Source: Hoeflea_A sp040932035 (GTDB lineage Bacteria; Pseudomonadota; Alphaproteobacteria; Rhizobiales; Rhizobiaceae). From it: a DNA stretch of 64,000 bases. Location of the stretch: the NCBI RefSeq assembly GCF_040932035.1, contig NZ_JBFRBB010000001.1, forward strand, positions 992,001 to 1,056,000. The letters are read 5' to 3'. The notes below the pieces were generated by a model. That model was not told the DNA's origin and ran no database searches. It saw nothing but the letters and a program-made list of their open reading frames with translations. This document shows, piece after piece, positions 1 through 8,075 of this stretch. The position numbers were made by a program, and so were the translations under genes. Each line of letters starts with the position of its first letter. The first letter of the stretch is position 1.

Positions 1-718
1 GGTCATCCTGGTCGATTGCGAGTAATACGGGACCGCTTTTCAAGCCGGCTTCGGCAACGACAATGCGCGCTTCCGAATAGGCGGCGTGAAACAGCTGCGC
101 CTCGATATGGCGGGCGGCGTCATTGACGACCATGGCCATGATCCGGGCATTGGACTCGGTGTGATCGGACCTGCAGGTGGACACATCGAGGGCGGCGATC
201 AAACGTCCGCGATGATCAAAAATAGGCGCGTCGATGCAGCTCATTTCCGTATTGCGGGTGTGAAAATGCTGGCTCCGGTGAACGATGACGGGTTGTTTCT
301 CCGCAAGGCAAGTTCCGATGCCGTTTGTGCCCTCGGTCTCCTCGCGCCACACACCGCCCCGGTGCAGTCCGACCGCGGTGAATTCTTCCTGATCTCCGGG
401 CTTGCATCTTATGTCGCATACAACGCCATCGGCGTCTGTCATGATGACGCAGCAGCCGGAATCGCCAAGCGCGCAAAACAGCCGGTCGAGAGCAGGTTGG
501 GCGAGTGAAAGCAGTTCGGATATCCGGTCCTTTGCCTTGTTGAGTTCTGATGCGGTCAAGGCGCAGGGGCGTTGCTGTGCTTCCGGGTTCAGGCCGTGAT
601 AGACGAGGGACCGGCGCCACGACGCCGCGATAGGCGATTGGGCAACAATGGCAGAACCCGTTATGCCGTAAACATTGTCGGCATGGTTCTGTCCGGGATC
701 CAAATTGAGTACTTCCAC
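1..718 (-). CDS. AcoR-like GAF-domain transcriptional regulator (partial)
   Basis: The reading frame starts at a GTG (716-718) behind a GGGAGGAGA ribosome site and runs off the left edge, so about 239 N-terminal residues are visible. The protein has the layout of an AcoR/sigma-54-activator sensor region: an N-terminal stretch with SPIAASWRRSL, typical of the start of AcoR-type regulators, then a GAF fold (GDSGCCVIMTDADGVV, then EGTNGIGTCLAEKQPVIVH, then DHRGRLIAALDVS). The 'GTNGIGTCL' segment is highly characteristic of this family. The DNA-binding part is outside the window, so whether an AAA+ domain is present cannot be seen. It lies just downstream of, and on the same strand as, the quinoprotein alcohol dehydrogenase gene. 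AcoR-like proteins often control alcohol or acetoin oxidation genes, so regulation of the quinoprotein region is a reasonable inference. Confidence 0.8.
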   Translation of the reverse strand, partial: MEVLNLDPGQNHADNVYGITGSAIVAQSPIAASWRRSLVYHGLNPEAQQRPCALTASELNKAKDRISELLSLAQPALDRLFCALGDSGCCVIMTDADGVVCDIRCKPGDQEEFTAVGLHRGGVWREETEGTNGIGTCLAEKQPVIVHRSQHFHTRNTEMSCIDAPIFDHRGRLIAALDVSTCRSDHTESNARIMAMVVNDAARHIEAQLFHAAYSEARIVVAEAGLKSGPVLLAIDQDD

Positions 719-800
719 GGTCTCCTCCCTGGATAAAGACGCTCTTCGGATCTTTCATGTCGGCCGGTCTGCGTTATTCGGCCCGCGCTCCGTATTGAGC

Positions 801-827
801 AAAAACGCGCGCCGGAGGGCGCGCGTT
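801..827 (-). terminator. Rho-independent terminator after the quinoprotein dehydrogenase gene
   Basis: A 10-bp GC-rich stem (804-813 with 818-827, loop GGAG) is followed, reading leftward on the minus strand, by a short T run (the A-run at 801-805 on the plus strand). It sits 25 bp past the stop of the dehydrogenase gene. Confidence 0.8.
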
Positions 828-851
828 GGACGGTATTTCAAGCACCGGTCA

Positions 852-2618
852 TCAGTTCGAGGACGCCAGTTGCTTGGGCAGTTTGAAGGTCCAGAGCGTC
901 CCGCCCTGATTGAGGTAGTTCACCTTTTTGGCGACTTCCCCGCCCCAAAGCGGAACGGCGCCGCCCCAGCCCGATATGACGGAGACATATTGCTCGCCAT
1001 CCTGTTCCCAGGTAATCGGCTGGCCAACGATGCCGGAACCGGTCTGGAAGGACCAGAGGACCTCTCCCGTCTCGTCGTCGAGAGCGAGGAACTTGCCCTC
1101 GGGCGTTCCGGTGAAGACAAGACCACCAGCTGTGGTCATGACGCCGGCCCAAAGCGGTGCCTCGTTCTTGTACTCCCATTTGACCTCACCGGTGTCAGGG
1201 TCGATCGCCTTGAGAGAGCCGATATAGTCTTCGAACAGCGGCTTGATGGTGAACCCGGAGCCGAGATAGGCGGCGCCCTTCTTGTAGGTGATCGGCTCGT
1301 TCCAGATATCCATGCCCCATTCGTTGGAAGGCACATAGAAATTGCCCGTCTTTTGGCTGTAGGCCATTGGCATCCAGTTCTTGCCACCCAGGAATGAGGG
1401 AACGGCAAAGACGGTTTCACCCTTTTTGCCGTCAGCCGCAGAAGCCGGGTTGCCCGGACGGTTGTTCTCGACATAGATCGGACGCCCGTTTTCGTCGATG
1501 CCTTCCGCCCAGCTGATTTTCTGCACGAACGGATAGGCATTGACGAACGCGCCATCTTCGCGGTTGAGCACGTAGAAAAAGCCGTTCCTGTCGGCCGTCG
1601 CAAAGCGCTTGTTGCCGCTCTTGTCGGTATAGGCAACGACTTCGTTGACACCATCGAAATCCCATCCCTCGCGCGGCGTCGTCTGGAAATGCCATTTGAT
1701 TTCGCCGTTGTCCGGATTGATGCCGATGCGCGAGGCGGCGTAGAGATTGTCGCCCGAATTGTCACCCGTCGGCTCACCCGCATTGCGCAGCCAGCTGTTC
1801 CACGGGGCAGGGTTGCCGGCACCGAAGACCAGCGTATCGGTTTCGATATCGTAAGAGCCGCCGAGCCAGGTTGCCCCGCCGCCGGTCTTCCACATGTCGC
1901 CAGGCCATGTGGCGTTGAGCGTACCTGTCATCGAGCTTTCTTCGCCCTTGAAGGTGCCCATGTGGCCTTCGATGACCGGACGGGTCCAGACGATCTCGCC
2001 GGTATCGGCATCACGAGCCTGAACTTCGCCGACAATACCGAATTCGCCGCCGGAATTGCCGGTTATGACAAGTCCCTTCACGATCAGCGGTGCCGCCGTA
2101 TAGGAATAACCTTCCTTGTAGTTGGCGATTTTCTTGCGCCAGACGACATCACCTGTTTTCAGGTCGAGCGCGACGATACGGGCATCGAGCGTGCCGAAAT
2201 AAATCTTGTCGCCATAGATAGCGGCGCCGCGGTTGATCACGTCGCAGCAGGGCAGAATACCTTCAGGAAGGCGGGCATCGTATTGCCAGACTTCTTCACC
2301 CGTTTTCAGATCGATCGCATAGAGTCGCGAATAGGACCCGGTGATATACATCATCCCGTCATAGACAAGGGGCTGGGTTTCCTGTCCGCGCTGTTTTTCG
2401 CCGCCGAGCGAAAATGCCCACGCGGGCATCAGGTTCTTTACGTTGTTCTTGTTCAGGGTTTCAAGCGGGCTGTAGCGCTGCAGATGACGCCCCATTCCGT
2501 TTGTGACGATCTGCGATGTGTTTGCCTGATCGTTCGCCAAATCCTGTTCCGTGACGTCGGCCTGTGCGACGGTCATCGCAAGCAGGCTGACGGTCGCTGT
2601 CATCATCAATCGACGCAT
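852..2618 (-). CDS. PQQ-dependent (quinoprotein) alcohol dehydrogenase, ExaA/PedE-like
   Basis: Periplasmic pyrroloquinoline-quinone enzyme that oxidises primary alcohols and passes electrons to cytochrome c. The start chosen (ATG 2616-2618) follows GGGAGGAAG and gives a Sec signal peptide ending near AQA-D; an upstream in-frame extension has no such signal. Mature length (about 568 residues) fits the type I family. Diagnostic features are the vicinal Cys pair at residues 124-125 (LPCCD), GGEFGI (Glu192, metal ligand), GAGNPAPWN (Asn269), the active-site region GDNLY (Asp290), repeated W-motif propeller blades such as DLKTGDVVW, and the C-terminal GGAVPLWGG typical of ethanol dehydrogenases. 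Two residues after the presumed catalytic Asp is Leu, not the Asp expected of lanthanide enzymes, so a calcium enzyme is more likely; this needs an alignment. PedF-, propeller- and MxaJ-like genes nearby support the call. Confidence 0.93.
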   Translation of the reverse strand: MRRLMMTATVSLLAMTVAQADVTEQDLANDQANTSQIVTNGMGRHLQRYSPLETLNKNNVKNLMPAWAFSLGGEKQRGQETQPLVYDGMMYITGSYSRLYAIDLKTGEEVWQYDARLPEGILPCCDVINRGAAIYGDKIYFGTLDARIVALDLKTGDVVWRKKIANYKEGYSYTAAPLIVKGLVITGNSGGEFGIVGEVQARDADTGEIVWTRPVIEGHMGTFKGEESSMTGTLNATWPGDMWKTGGGATWLGGSYDIETDTLVFGAGNPAPWNSWLRNAGEPTGDNSGDNLYAASRIGINPDNGEIKWHFQTTPREGWDFDGVNEVVAYTDKSGNKRFATADRNGFFYVLNREDGAFVNAYPFVQKISWAEGIDENGRPIYVENNRPGNPASAADGKKGETVFAVPSFLGGKNWMPMAYSQKTGNFYVPSNEWGMDIWNEPITYKKGAAYLGSGFTIKPLFEDYIGSLKAIDPDTGEVKWEYKNEAPLWAGVMTTAGGLVFTGTPEGKFLALDDETGEVLWSFQTGSGIVGQPITWEQDGEQYVSVISGWGGAVPLWGGEVAKKVNYLNQGGTLWTFKLPKQLASSN

Positions 2619-2949
2619 TTGCTTCCTCCCAGAGCTATCAAAATCCGCACGCATCCGGCTGGTTGCAGGCGGCAACTCTGGACTTATCCCAAGAAAGAAA
2701 GAGCGGCGGTATTGCACCAAGGTACAAAGCACGCACGGCATGGCGTCGGAATTGAAGCGTAAGGCGAGCGGTGTTTTGGGTGTTGCGAAACAGGCGGAAT
2801 AAGCGACACTTTATCAATGGGTTAGGACGGCGTTGTCGCGTCATGCATGATGGTTGCTGAATAGGCGGAAGGTAGCGTGTGTTCTTGTCCTTAAGTCCAA
2901 TTCCGGGATCGGACGATGGTGTTAGGGTCAGTCAAAATGGGAGGAAACC
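2619..2949. promoter_or_regulatory. Divergent promoter region between the quinoprotein gene and an ABC binding-protein gene
   Basis: 331 bp without a convincing gene. It carries two copies of a TAAGTCC-type motif: GATAAGTCCAGA on the minus strand (around 2678-2690), facing the dehydrogenase, and CCTTAAGTCCAA on the plus strand (2889-2900), facing the binding-protein gene at 2950. Similar motifs recur at 9288-9302 and 14068-14082 in the other divergent promoters of this region. Confidence 0.5.
2887..2900 (+). promoter_or_regulatory. TAAGTCC-type motif, candidate activator site
   Basis: GTCCTTAAGTCCAA lies 50 bp upstream of the start codon at 2950. It matches the sequences at 9288-9302 (ACTTAGGTCCAA) and 14068-14082 (GTACCTAAGTCCGAA). 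The binding protein is unknown; LuxR-type response regulators commonly control quinoprotein dehydrogenase genes, so such a site is an inference. Confidence 0.4.
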
Positions 2950-3924
2950 ATGCGTGCAGCAACAGCCCTTTTGGGGGCGTTCCTGGCCGTCGTCGCTTCG
3001 TGCGCCGCAGCCTTTTCCGAAACACCGACAATTCGCATCGCGGTGCTCAAATTCGGCACGGTCAATTGGGAATTGAACACTATCAAGTTCCATCAGCTTG
3101 ATGCCGAAAGGGGCTTTTCTCTCGATATCAAGGGCATGGCCGGCGGACCGGCCGCAAGGGTTGCGCTTCAGGGCGGGGAGGCGGACATGATCGTTGCCGA
3201 CTGGCTCTGGGTCGCGCGCCAACGAGCAGCCGGCAAGGACTATGTTTTCATTCCCTATTCAAAGTCGGTGGGCGGGCTGATGATCCCGGCAGACAGCAAA
3301 GCCACGACTCTTGCCGATCTTGCAGGCAGCAAAATCGGTATTGCCGGCGGGCCGCTCGACAAGAGCTGGCTGATCCTCAATGCCTATGCCAGCAAGATGC
3401 ACGGCATCGATCTTAAGAACGAGACCGAGCAGGTGTTCGGAGCGCCGCCTTTGATCTTCAAGACCGCGCTTTCGGGCGATCTCGACGGGGCGATCAACTA
3501 TTGGCACTTCACAGCCAAGATGGAAGCGGGCGGCATGCGCAAGCTGATTTCGACATCCGACGCTGCCGAAGCTCTTGGCCTTGATCCCGACATGCCTCTT
3601 CTTGGCTACGTGATTGACGGAAAGCTGTTGCGGGACAATCCGGGCCTTGTCGAAAATTTCACCGGGGCGTCGCGGGCCGCCAAGGCGATTTTGGCGGAAG
3701 ACGACGGCGAATGGGACCGTTTGAGGGATGTTATGAAGGCAAAGTCCGACGGCCAGTTTGAAGCATTAAAAGCGGGTTTTCGTGCCGGAATTCCGGCCGC
3801 GGGACCGGTTGACGAAGACTCGGCGAGGCGCATGTTCAATCTTATGTCCGAGCTTGCCGGTGAAGAGCTGGTCGGCAAGGCAACAGAGTTGCCAGATGGC
3901 ATATTTGTCAATCCCGGAAGTTGA
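2950..3924 (+). CDS. NitT/TauT-family ABC transporter substrate-binding protein
   Basis: Periplasmic solute-binding protein (324 residues) with a clear Sec signal peptide (MRAATALLGAFLAVVASCAAAFSET), started at the ATG after GGGAGGAAACC. The mature part has the type 2 binding-protein fold of the NMT1/SsuA-like group: IRIAVLKFGTVNWELN at the N-terminus, GGEADMIVADWLWVARQRAAG, then KSVGGLMIPADS and LADLAGSKIGIAGG, the standard domain-crossing strand. The substrate cannot be read from the sequence. The ATPase gene follows with overlap, and the only matching permease in the window is at 14141-14929, on the other side of the quinoprotein gene set. This suggests the importer serves alcohol oxidation, for example an aromatic or sulfur-containing alcohol, a cofactor or a metal chelate. 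Confidence 0.85.
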   Translation: MRAATALLGAFLAVVASCAAAFSETPTIRIAVLKFGTVNWELNTIKFHQLDAERGFSLDIKGMAGGPAARVALQGGEADMIVADWLWVARQRAAGKDYVFIPYSKSVGGLMIPADSKATTLADLAGSKIGIAGGPLDKSWLILNAYASKMHGIDLKNETEQVFGAPPLIFKTALSGDLDGAINYWHFTAKMEAGGMRKLISTSDAAEALGLDPDMPLLGYVIDGKLLRDNPGLVENFTGASRAAKAILAEDDGEWDRLRDVMKAKSDGQFEALKAGFRAGIPAAGPVDEDSARRMFNLMSELAGEELVGKATELPDGIFVNPGS

Positions 3925-4648
3925 GGCGGATCTGACGGCGTCAGGCCACAGAGGGGCCGGTTGCGGAAACAGCAGGTTGGATCCGCAACCGGCCTGCCTG
4001 TCTTTGGCGCTGCGATCTTTTTCTTATGGGCACGAACCCGTATTGGGTGCCATAGAGCTGACATTGCAGCCGGGCGAGACCGCAGCAATTACCGGGCGGT
4101 CGGGGATCGGCAAGACCACATTGCTGCGCATTCTGGCCGGACTGGAAACGGCGTTCGAAGGTGAATATTCGGTCCCGGCGCGTTTGAGCATGGTTTTTCA
4201 GGAGCCGACGCTGCTGCCATGGCGCTCCGCGAAAGATAATCTTTGCCTTGTGGCCGGTGTCGATGACGCTGCGGCATGGGCAACCCTTGCCGAGGTCGGA
4301 CTTGAAGGCAAGGGCGACATGTTTCCCGATCAGTTGTCCCTTGGCCAGCAGCGCAGGCTGGCATTGGCGCGCGCCTTTGCCAACGACCCGGATGTTCTTT
4401 TCATGGATGAACCGTTCGTTTCACTCGATCCGGCCATGGCGGACGAAATGATGGCCCTTTTCGCACGGCTGCGCGCCCACCGATCCACCGCCACCGTACT
4501 TGTAACCCACAGTCAGAGCGAGGCCGATAAGCTTGCCTCCCGCATTTTAACGCTGGACGGATCGCCCGCCTGCATCACCCGGGAGCGTCAGAACAGGGGT
4601 GCGTATTTCCAGTTGTCCGCATCCGGCGTTACGACATCAAAGTCGTAA
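3896..4648 (+). CDS. NitT/TauT-type ABC transporter ATP-binding protein
   Basis: Cytoplasmic ATPase subunit of an importer. Walker A is GRSGIGKTT, the Q-loop is MVFQEPTLLPW, the signature is LSLGQQRRLALARA, Walker B is DVLFMDEPF, and the switch His is in VTHSQSEA. The LPW after the Q-loop is typical of the nitrate/taurine class and pairs it with the binding protein just upstream. The start is uncertain. ATG 3896 overlaps the upstream gene by 29 bp and encodes a poorly conserved leader; a TTG at 3977 would begin closer to the domain and would remove the overlap. The last 61 bp overlap, tail to tail, the convergent Sel1-repeat gene. No permease gene follows here; see 14141-14929. Confidence 0.85.
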   Translation: MAYLSIPEVEADLTASGHRGAGCGNSRLDPQPACLSLALRSFSYGHEPVLGAIELTLQPGETAAITGRSGIGKTTLLRILAGLETAFEGEYSVPARLSMVFQEPTLLPWRSAKDNLCLVAGVDDAAAWATLAEVGLEGKGDMFPDQLSLGQQRRLALARAFANDPDVLFMDEPFVSLDPAMADEMMALFARLRAHRSTATVLVTHSQSEADKLASRILTLDGSPACITRERQNRGAYFQLSASGVTTSKS

Positions 4649-5127
4649 CCGGAATCCCTGAATACCTGAGCAGGCGCCAGCCCTTCACGTGCAGCTTCGT
4701 CAATCATACGCCGGCCAAGCGCTTCGTTGCGGGCAGTGCCGTGGCCGCGCATCAGGTTGATGCCGTGATTGAACTTGCCAATCGGGTCGCCGGCTTCCGC
4801 AGCGCGTTTGTCCCAATCAGCGGCGGCATCCGGATTTTCAGACGCGCCCAGACCGTTGTTTTCCATCTGGCTCATCCATGTCATCGACCCTGTGTAACCG
4901 GCCCTCGCGCAGACCTCGAAAAGTTCGCGGGCCAGTTTGTGCCGACCAGCCTTGGTGATGAAATAACCTGCCGCGCAGGTCGCCATGTCGGTCTTGCCCA
5001 TACGGATGTTTTCCATCACACGGTTTACCGTCATTTCTTCCGGATTCAGTGTGCCGCCAGGTTCGATCTGAGCCGAAACCGGACCGGTGGCCAAGGTCGC
5101 AGCAACGAATACTGCATATTTCAACAT
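4588..5127 (-). CDS. Periplasmic Sel1-repeat (TPR-like) protein
   Basis: About 179 residues with a signal peptide (MLKYAVFVAATLATGPVSAQ). ATG 5127 has GAGGA seven bases upstream; an alternative ATG at 5142 would overlap the permease stop. The body contains Sel1-type helical repeats: HKLARELFEVCARAGYTGS, AAADWDKRAAEAGDPIGKFNHGINLM, and ALGRRMIDEAAREGLAPAQ. Such repeats act as protein-protein scaffolds. Two Cys residues (in TCAAGYF and FEVCARAG) could form a disulfide. It is the last gene of the minus-strand ABC/propeller operon. Comparable small periplasmic proteins occur in pedABC-like quinoprotein operons; the exact role is unknown. Confidence 0.7.
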   Translation of the reverse strand: MLKYAVFVAATLATGPVSAQIEPGGTLNPEEMTVNRVMENIRMGKTDMATCAAGYFITKAGRHKLARELFEVCARAGYTGSMTWMSQMENNGLGASENPDAAADWDKRAAEAGDPIGKFNHGINLMRGHGTARNEALGRRMIDEAAREGLAPAQVFRDSGYDFDVVTPDADNWKYAPLF

Positions 5128-5138
5128 GATCGGTATCC

Positions 5139-5930
5139 TCATTTTTTCCGGCGCATCGTTCCACGCGACGGGTCATATCCCCAAAGGGCCAGCGCCATGA
5201 AAATGCCGGCCGCCAATAGGGTCCACAGGAGCGCCGTTCCATTCCACTTTGCATAGAGCGCAAACCGGATCAGCTCGACAGCGTGCGTAAAGGGATTCAA
5301 CGCGCATATCTGGTAGAGCAGGCGCGAACTCTCGGCCATCTTCCACAGCGGGTAGAGAGCCGAAGACAAAAAGAACATCGGGAAGATGACAAAATTCATG
5401 ACCCCGGCGAAATTCTCCAGCTGCCTGATCAGAGAAGACAGCGCAAGGCCGAGCGCGCCGAGCATCAGTCCGGCAGCAAGGAGCGCAGGCAACACCAGGA
5501 TGTAGCCAAGCCAAGGCATCGTTATGCCGAAGATCGCCGATATCGCCAGAAAAACGGCGACCTGAAGGATCGAGATCGCCGTGCCCGCCAGCAGTTTGCA
5601 GAACAGCAGCCACCAGCGCGGCAGTGGGCTTGTCAGCAACAGGCGCATTGAGCCCATTTCGCGGTCGTAGACAAGCGAGAGCGAAGACTGCATTCCGTTA
5701 AAGAGCAGGATCATGCCGCACAATCCCGGCACGATATAGGTCTCATAGGTGATGTAGGTCTGGTAGGGCGGTATGATGGACAACCCAAGGGCCGCCCTGA
5801 ATCCGGCGGCGAAGACGAGAAGCCAGACGAGCGGGCGGACAAGCGCCGCAACAAAGCGGCCGCGCTGATGCATAAAGCGCTGAATCTCGCGCTTCAATAT
5901 GGCACTAAGGGCAATTATCCAGGCGGTCAT
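5139..5930 (-). CDS. ABC-2 type permease, PQQ-alcohol-dehydrogenase-associated (PedC-like)
   Basis: Integral membrane protein of 263 residues with about six hydrophobic segments in the ABC-2 exporter layout: MTAWIIALSAILKREIQRF at the cytoplasmic N-terminus, a periplasmic YQTYITYETYIVPGLCGM, REMGSMRLLLTSPLPRWWLL, then paired helices and a terminal helix. The YDREMGSMRLLLTSPLPR segment is typical of DrrB/NodJ-like permeases. The start at ATG 5930 overlaps the ATPase stop (ATGA). In known quinoprotein clusters a permease of this kind is encoded with an ATPase and a periplasmic binding-like protein; its cargo has not been established to my knowledge. Confidence 0.88.
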   Translation of the reverse strand: MTAWIIALSAILKREIQRFMHQRGRFVAALVRPLVWLLVFAAGFRAALGLSIIPPYQTYITYETYIVPGLCGMILLFNGMQSSLSLVYDREMGSMRLLLTSPLPRWWLLFCKLLAGTAISILQVAVFLAISAIFGITMPWLGYILVLPALLAAGLMLGALGLALSSLIRQLENFAGVMNFVIFPMFFLSSALYPLWKMAESSRLLYQICALNPFTHAVELIRFALYAKWNGTALLWTLLAAGIFMALALWGYDPSRGTMRRKK

Positions 5931-6646
5931 CCCGGCGTGGCCGTCATCTGAAGGAATTGCTCGGAAAGCGGCTTTTTGTCGGTGATCTCCGCAGCCACGC
6001 CGTCTGCCAGAACGCTGCCTTCGTGAAGAACGACAAGACGGTCTTCCGGTCGCACTTCGTCGGTCAGGTGTGTTGCCCACAGCACCGTCAGTTCGCTGCT
6101 GTAGCAAAGCTCGTGCACATGGTTGGTGATGCCGGCCCGCGAAGCCGCATCGAGACCCGCCGTTGGCTCGTCGAGCAGGAGAACCGAAGGCCGGTGAATG
6201 AGCGCCCGGGCAATTTCAGCGCGGCGGCGATGTCCGCCATTGAGGTCGCGGGTGCGTTCATTTGCCCGCTCCCGCATGCCGAGACGGTCCAGCGCCGCCT
6301 CGATAGGCATGCCCGCCTGACGGCCGGAAAGACCGTGCAGCGCTGCAAAATACTGCAGATTGCTTTTGACAGTCAGGTCGAGATCAAGCGTTGTTTGCTG
6401 GAAGACCACGCCGATTTCCGCCAGCGCCTTGCGCGGCGCTCTCGCAAGGTCGTGACCGGCAATGCTGATTTGGCCCAGCGGGGTTGTGAAAAGGCGGGTC
6501 AAAAGCCCGAACAGGGTCGACTTACCTGCGCCGTTGGGGCCGAGCAGGGCGCAAAAGGCACCTTTCCCGATGCTGAAGCTCACATTGTTGAGCGCGCGCT
6601 TTGGGCCATAGGAAAATGAAATCTCCGATACGGACAGACCGGTCAC
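5927..6646 (-). CDS. ABC transporter ATP-binding protein, PQQ-alcohol-dehydrogenase-associated
   Basis: ATPase of 239 residues for the adjacent ABC-2 permease. Walker A is GPNGAGKST, the Q-loop is IGVVFQQTTLDLDLTV, Walker B is SVLLLDEPTAGLD, and the switch region is WATHLTDEV. The signature reads LNGGHRRRAEIARA, with His where Gln is usual (LSGGQ); this His variant is seen in NodI/CcmA-like exporters. It overlaps its neighbours on both sides by 4 bp, so the operon is translationally coupled. Together with the binding-like protein at 8076 and the propeller at 7116 it matches the TIGR-type 'PQQ-dependent alcohol dehydrogenase system' gene set. Confidence 0.9.
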   Translation of the reverse strand: MTGLSVSEISFSYGPKRALNNVSFSIGKGAFCALLGPNGAGKSTLFGLLTRLFTTPLGQISIAGHDLARAPRKALAEIGVVFQQTTLDLDLTVKSNLQYFAALHGLSGRQAGMPIEAALDRLGMRERANERTRDLNGGHRRRAEIARALIHRPSVLLLDEPTAGLDAASRAGITNHVHELCYSSELTVLWATHLTDEVRPEDRLVVLHEGSVLADGVAAEITDKKPLSEQFLQMTATPG

Positions 6647-7098
6647 TTTATGATGATCTCCAATCGCTGTGTCTCGCCGGTGGAGCCTGGGACCTTCAGG
6701 AAGTAGCTGCCGGGTTTGACGGCAATAAAGCCGACCTCCATGGTTCCCGCTTCGTCGAATTCAACGCTGTCCAGCCCCAGCGGCCGGATTTCCAGGCCTT
6801 TGATGACGATCTCGTCGATCCAGATCGCACGGAAAAACTCCGCACCGACAAGCGCCAGTTCCTGGCTGCCGTCGGCTTCGATTTCGATTTCGTAGTAAGT
6901 GCCCGACTTCAACTCGAGGGGCGCAGCGGCAAGCGGCATGCCGGCCGAAAGCGTGATCGGCGGCAGGTCTTCCTTGTTTCCGCCTGACAATAGGCCGGCG
7001 AGGCCAAAGCCGTTGTCATCGTCGTCGTCATTTTGCCCGGCCATTGCACCAACCGGGATCAGCAGCATGATAGCCAAAAAGGCGGCAAATCTCTTCAT
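6643..7098 (-). CDS. Small secreted protein of unknown function in the quinoprotein operon
   Basis: 151 residues with a clear signal peptide (MKRFAAFLAIMLLIPVGAMAGQ). The mature N-terminus begins with an acidic run of five Asp, then a Gly-rich stretch. The rest is beta-rich (ELKSGTYYEIEIEADGSQEL, AGTMEVGFIAVKPGSYFLKVPG), suggesting a cupredoxin- or Ig-like sandwich. No Cys or clustered His that would mark a redox metal site is visible. I do not recognise the family. Its start overlaps no upstream gene (17-bp gap from the propeller gene), while its stop overlaps the ATPase start by 4 bp. The context predicts a periplasmic part of the PQQ system. Confidence 0.75.
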   Translation of the reverse strand: MKRFAAFLAIMLLIPVGAMAGQNDDDDDNGFGLAGLLSGGNKEDLPPITLSAGMPLAAAPLELKSGTYYEIEIEADGSQELALVGAEFFRAIWIDEIVIKGLEIRPLGLDSVEFDEAGTMEVGFIAVKPGSYFLKVPGSTGETQRLEIIIK

Positions 7099-7115
7099 TG
7101 TTATCTCCTACGGGT

Positions 7116-8072
7116 TCAGGGGCGCAGTGCGGCACCCCAGGGGAAGCGGCCCACTTTGATTGTCTTGATGGCCTTGCGGTTCGCCACATCGATCACAGTC
7201 ACATCGCCGGAGACGCCGTTGGTCGTAAAAAGCTGAGACTTGTCAGGCGAAAAGGCCATATGCCAGACTCGGCGTCCGACGAGGATGTAGTCCTCGACTT
7301 CATTGGTTTGCGTGTTAACGACGGCGACATGGTTCGCCGGCCCGAGCGCCACGAAAGCGTATTTTCCATCGCCGCTGAATTCGAATCCAACCGGTTGAAC
7401 GCGGTCGCGGTGTATTCCCTGGATCTCGAAGCCGATCTTGGCCATTTCGGCTTGGTCTTCGACGTTGAAGATCGTGATCGTTCCGCCGATTTCGGAACTC
7501 ACCCACAGGTCGCTGCCGTCCTCTGTGAATTCGGCGTGACGAGGCCGGTTGTCGACGAGCGTATTGGCAAATAGCTCCTGCGTTTCCGTATCGATCCAGT
7601 GGGCCATATTGGTCGTTTCGGAGGTCGTAATCGCAATTTTTCCGTCCGGAGATACCGCCATGCCTTCAGGCTCGACACCGACATTGATCTGCGCAATGAC
7701 CTTGCGCGTTTCCGTGTCAACCACGGTGGTGACTGCATCGTCCTCATTGGCAATATAAAGATGCCGGTCGTTGGGATGCAGCACGAACTGCTCGGGATCC
7801 TCGCCCGAGGGCAGGTCGTGCAGTATCTTGCCTGTCTCCGGATCCATTACCTGAACCGTGTCACTGTCCGAAGCGCAGATATAGAGACGGCTGAAATCCT
7901 TCGAGAAAGTGATGCCCCTTGGGCGCTCGCCGGTTTCGATTGTGCGGATCACTTCGAGCGTTGCGATATCGATGACGCTGATCGTGTCGTCTTTCTCATT
8001 GGTGACCCAGATTTCCGCCGAATGGGCCGGCATGGCGAATATGAGCGCGAATATCGATATGAGTCGTCTCAT
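7116..8072 (-). CDS. PQQ-dependent catabolism-associated beta-propeller protein
   Basis: Periplasmic propeller of 318 residues with a signal peptide (MRRLISIFALIFAMPAHSAE). Seven YVTN/NHL-like blades are visible, for example EIWVTNEKDDTISVIDIATLEVIRT, LYICASDSDTVQVMDPETGKI, LYIANEDDAVTTVVDTETRKVI, and a last blade LFTTNGVSGDVTVIDVANRKAI closing with KVGRFPWGAALRP. The closing 'GRFPWG' is typical of the quinoprotein-associated family. The start is set by GGAG ten bases upstream of ATG 8072. It lies 3 bp after the binding-protein stop, in the same operon as the ABC exporter. The molecular role is not established; it co-occurs with PQQ alcohol dehydrogenases. Confidence 0.9.
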   Translation of the reverse strand: MRRLISIFALIFAMPAHSAEIWVTNEKDDTISVIDIATLEVIRTIETGERPRGITFSKDFSRLYICASDSDTVQVMDPETGKILHDLPSGEDPEQFVLHPNDRHLYIANEDDAVTTVVDTETRKVIAQINVGVEPEGMAVSPDGKIAITTSETTNMAHWIDTETQELFANTLVDNRPRHAEFTEDGSDLWVSSEIGGTITIFNVEDQAEMAKIGFEIQGIHRDRVQPVGFEFSGDGKYAFVALGPANHVAVVNTQTNEVEDYILVGRRVWHMAFSPDKSQLFTTNGVSGDVTVIDVANRKAIKTIKVGRFPWGAALRP

Positions 8073-8075
8073 CGG

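Noticed and set aside
852..2618. Assignment of the quinoprotein dehydrogenase as a lanthanide enzyme (XoxF)
   Set aside because: The C-terminal GGAVPLWGG, TWEQDGEQYVSV and the residue two after the presumed catalytic Asp (Leu, not Asp) point to the ethanol-dehydrogenase type. Alignment would be needed to be certain.
1689..2762. Open frame of 357 codons on the plus strand
   Set aside because: Antisense to the quinoprotein dehydrogenase; no domain, no ribosome site.
2619..2949. Sigma-54 (-24/-12) promoter for the quinoprotein gene, expected from the AcoR-like neighbour
   Set aside because: I found no convincing TGGCAC-N5-TTGC match in this spacer or in 9240-9400.
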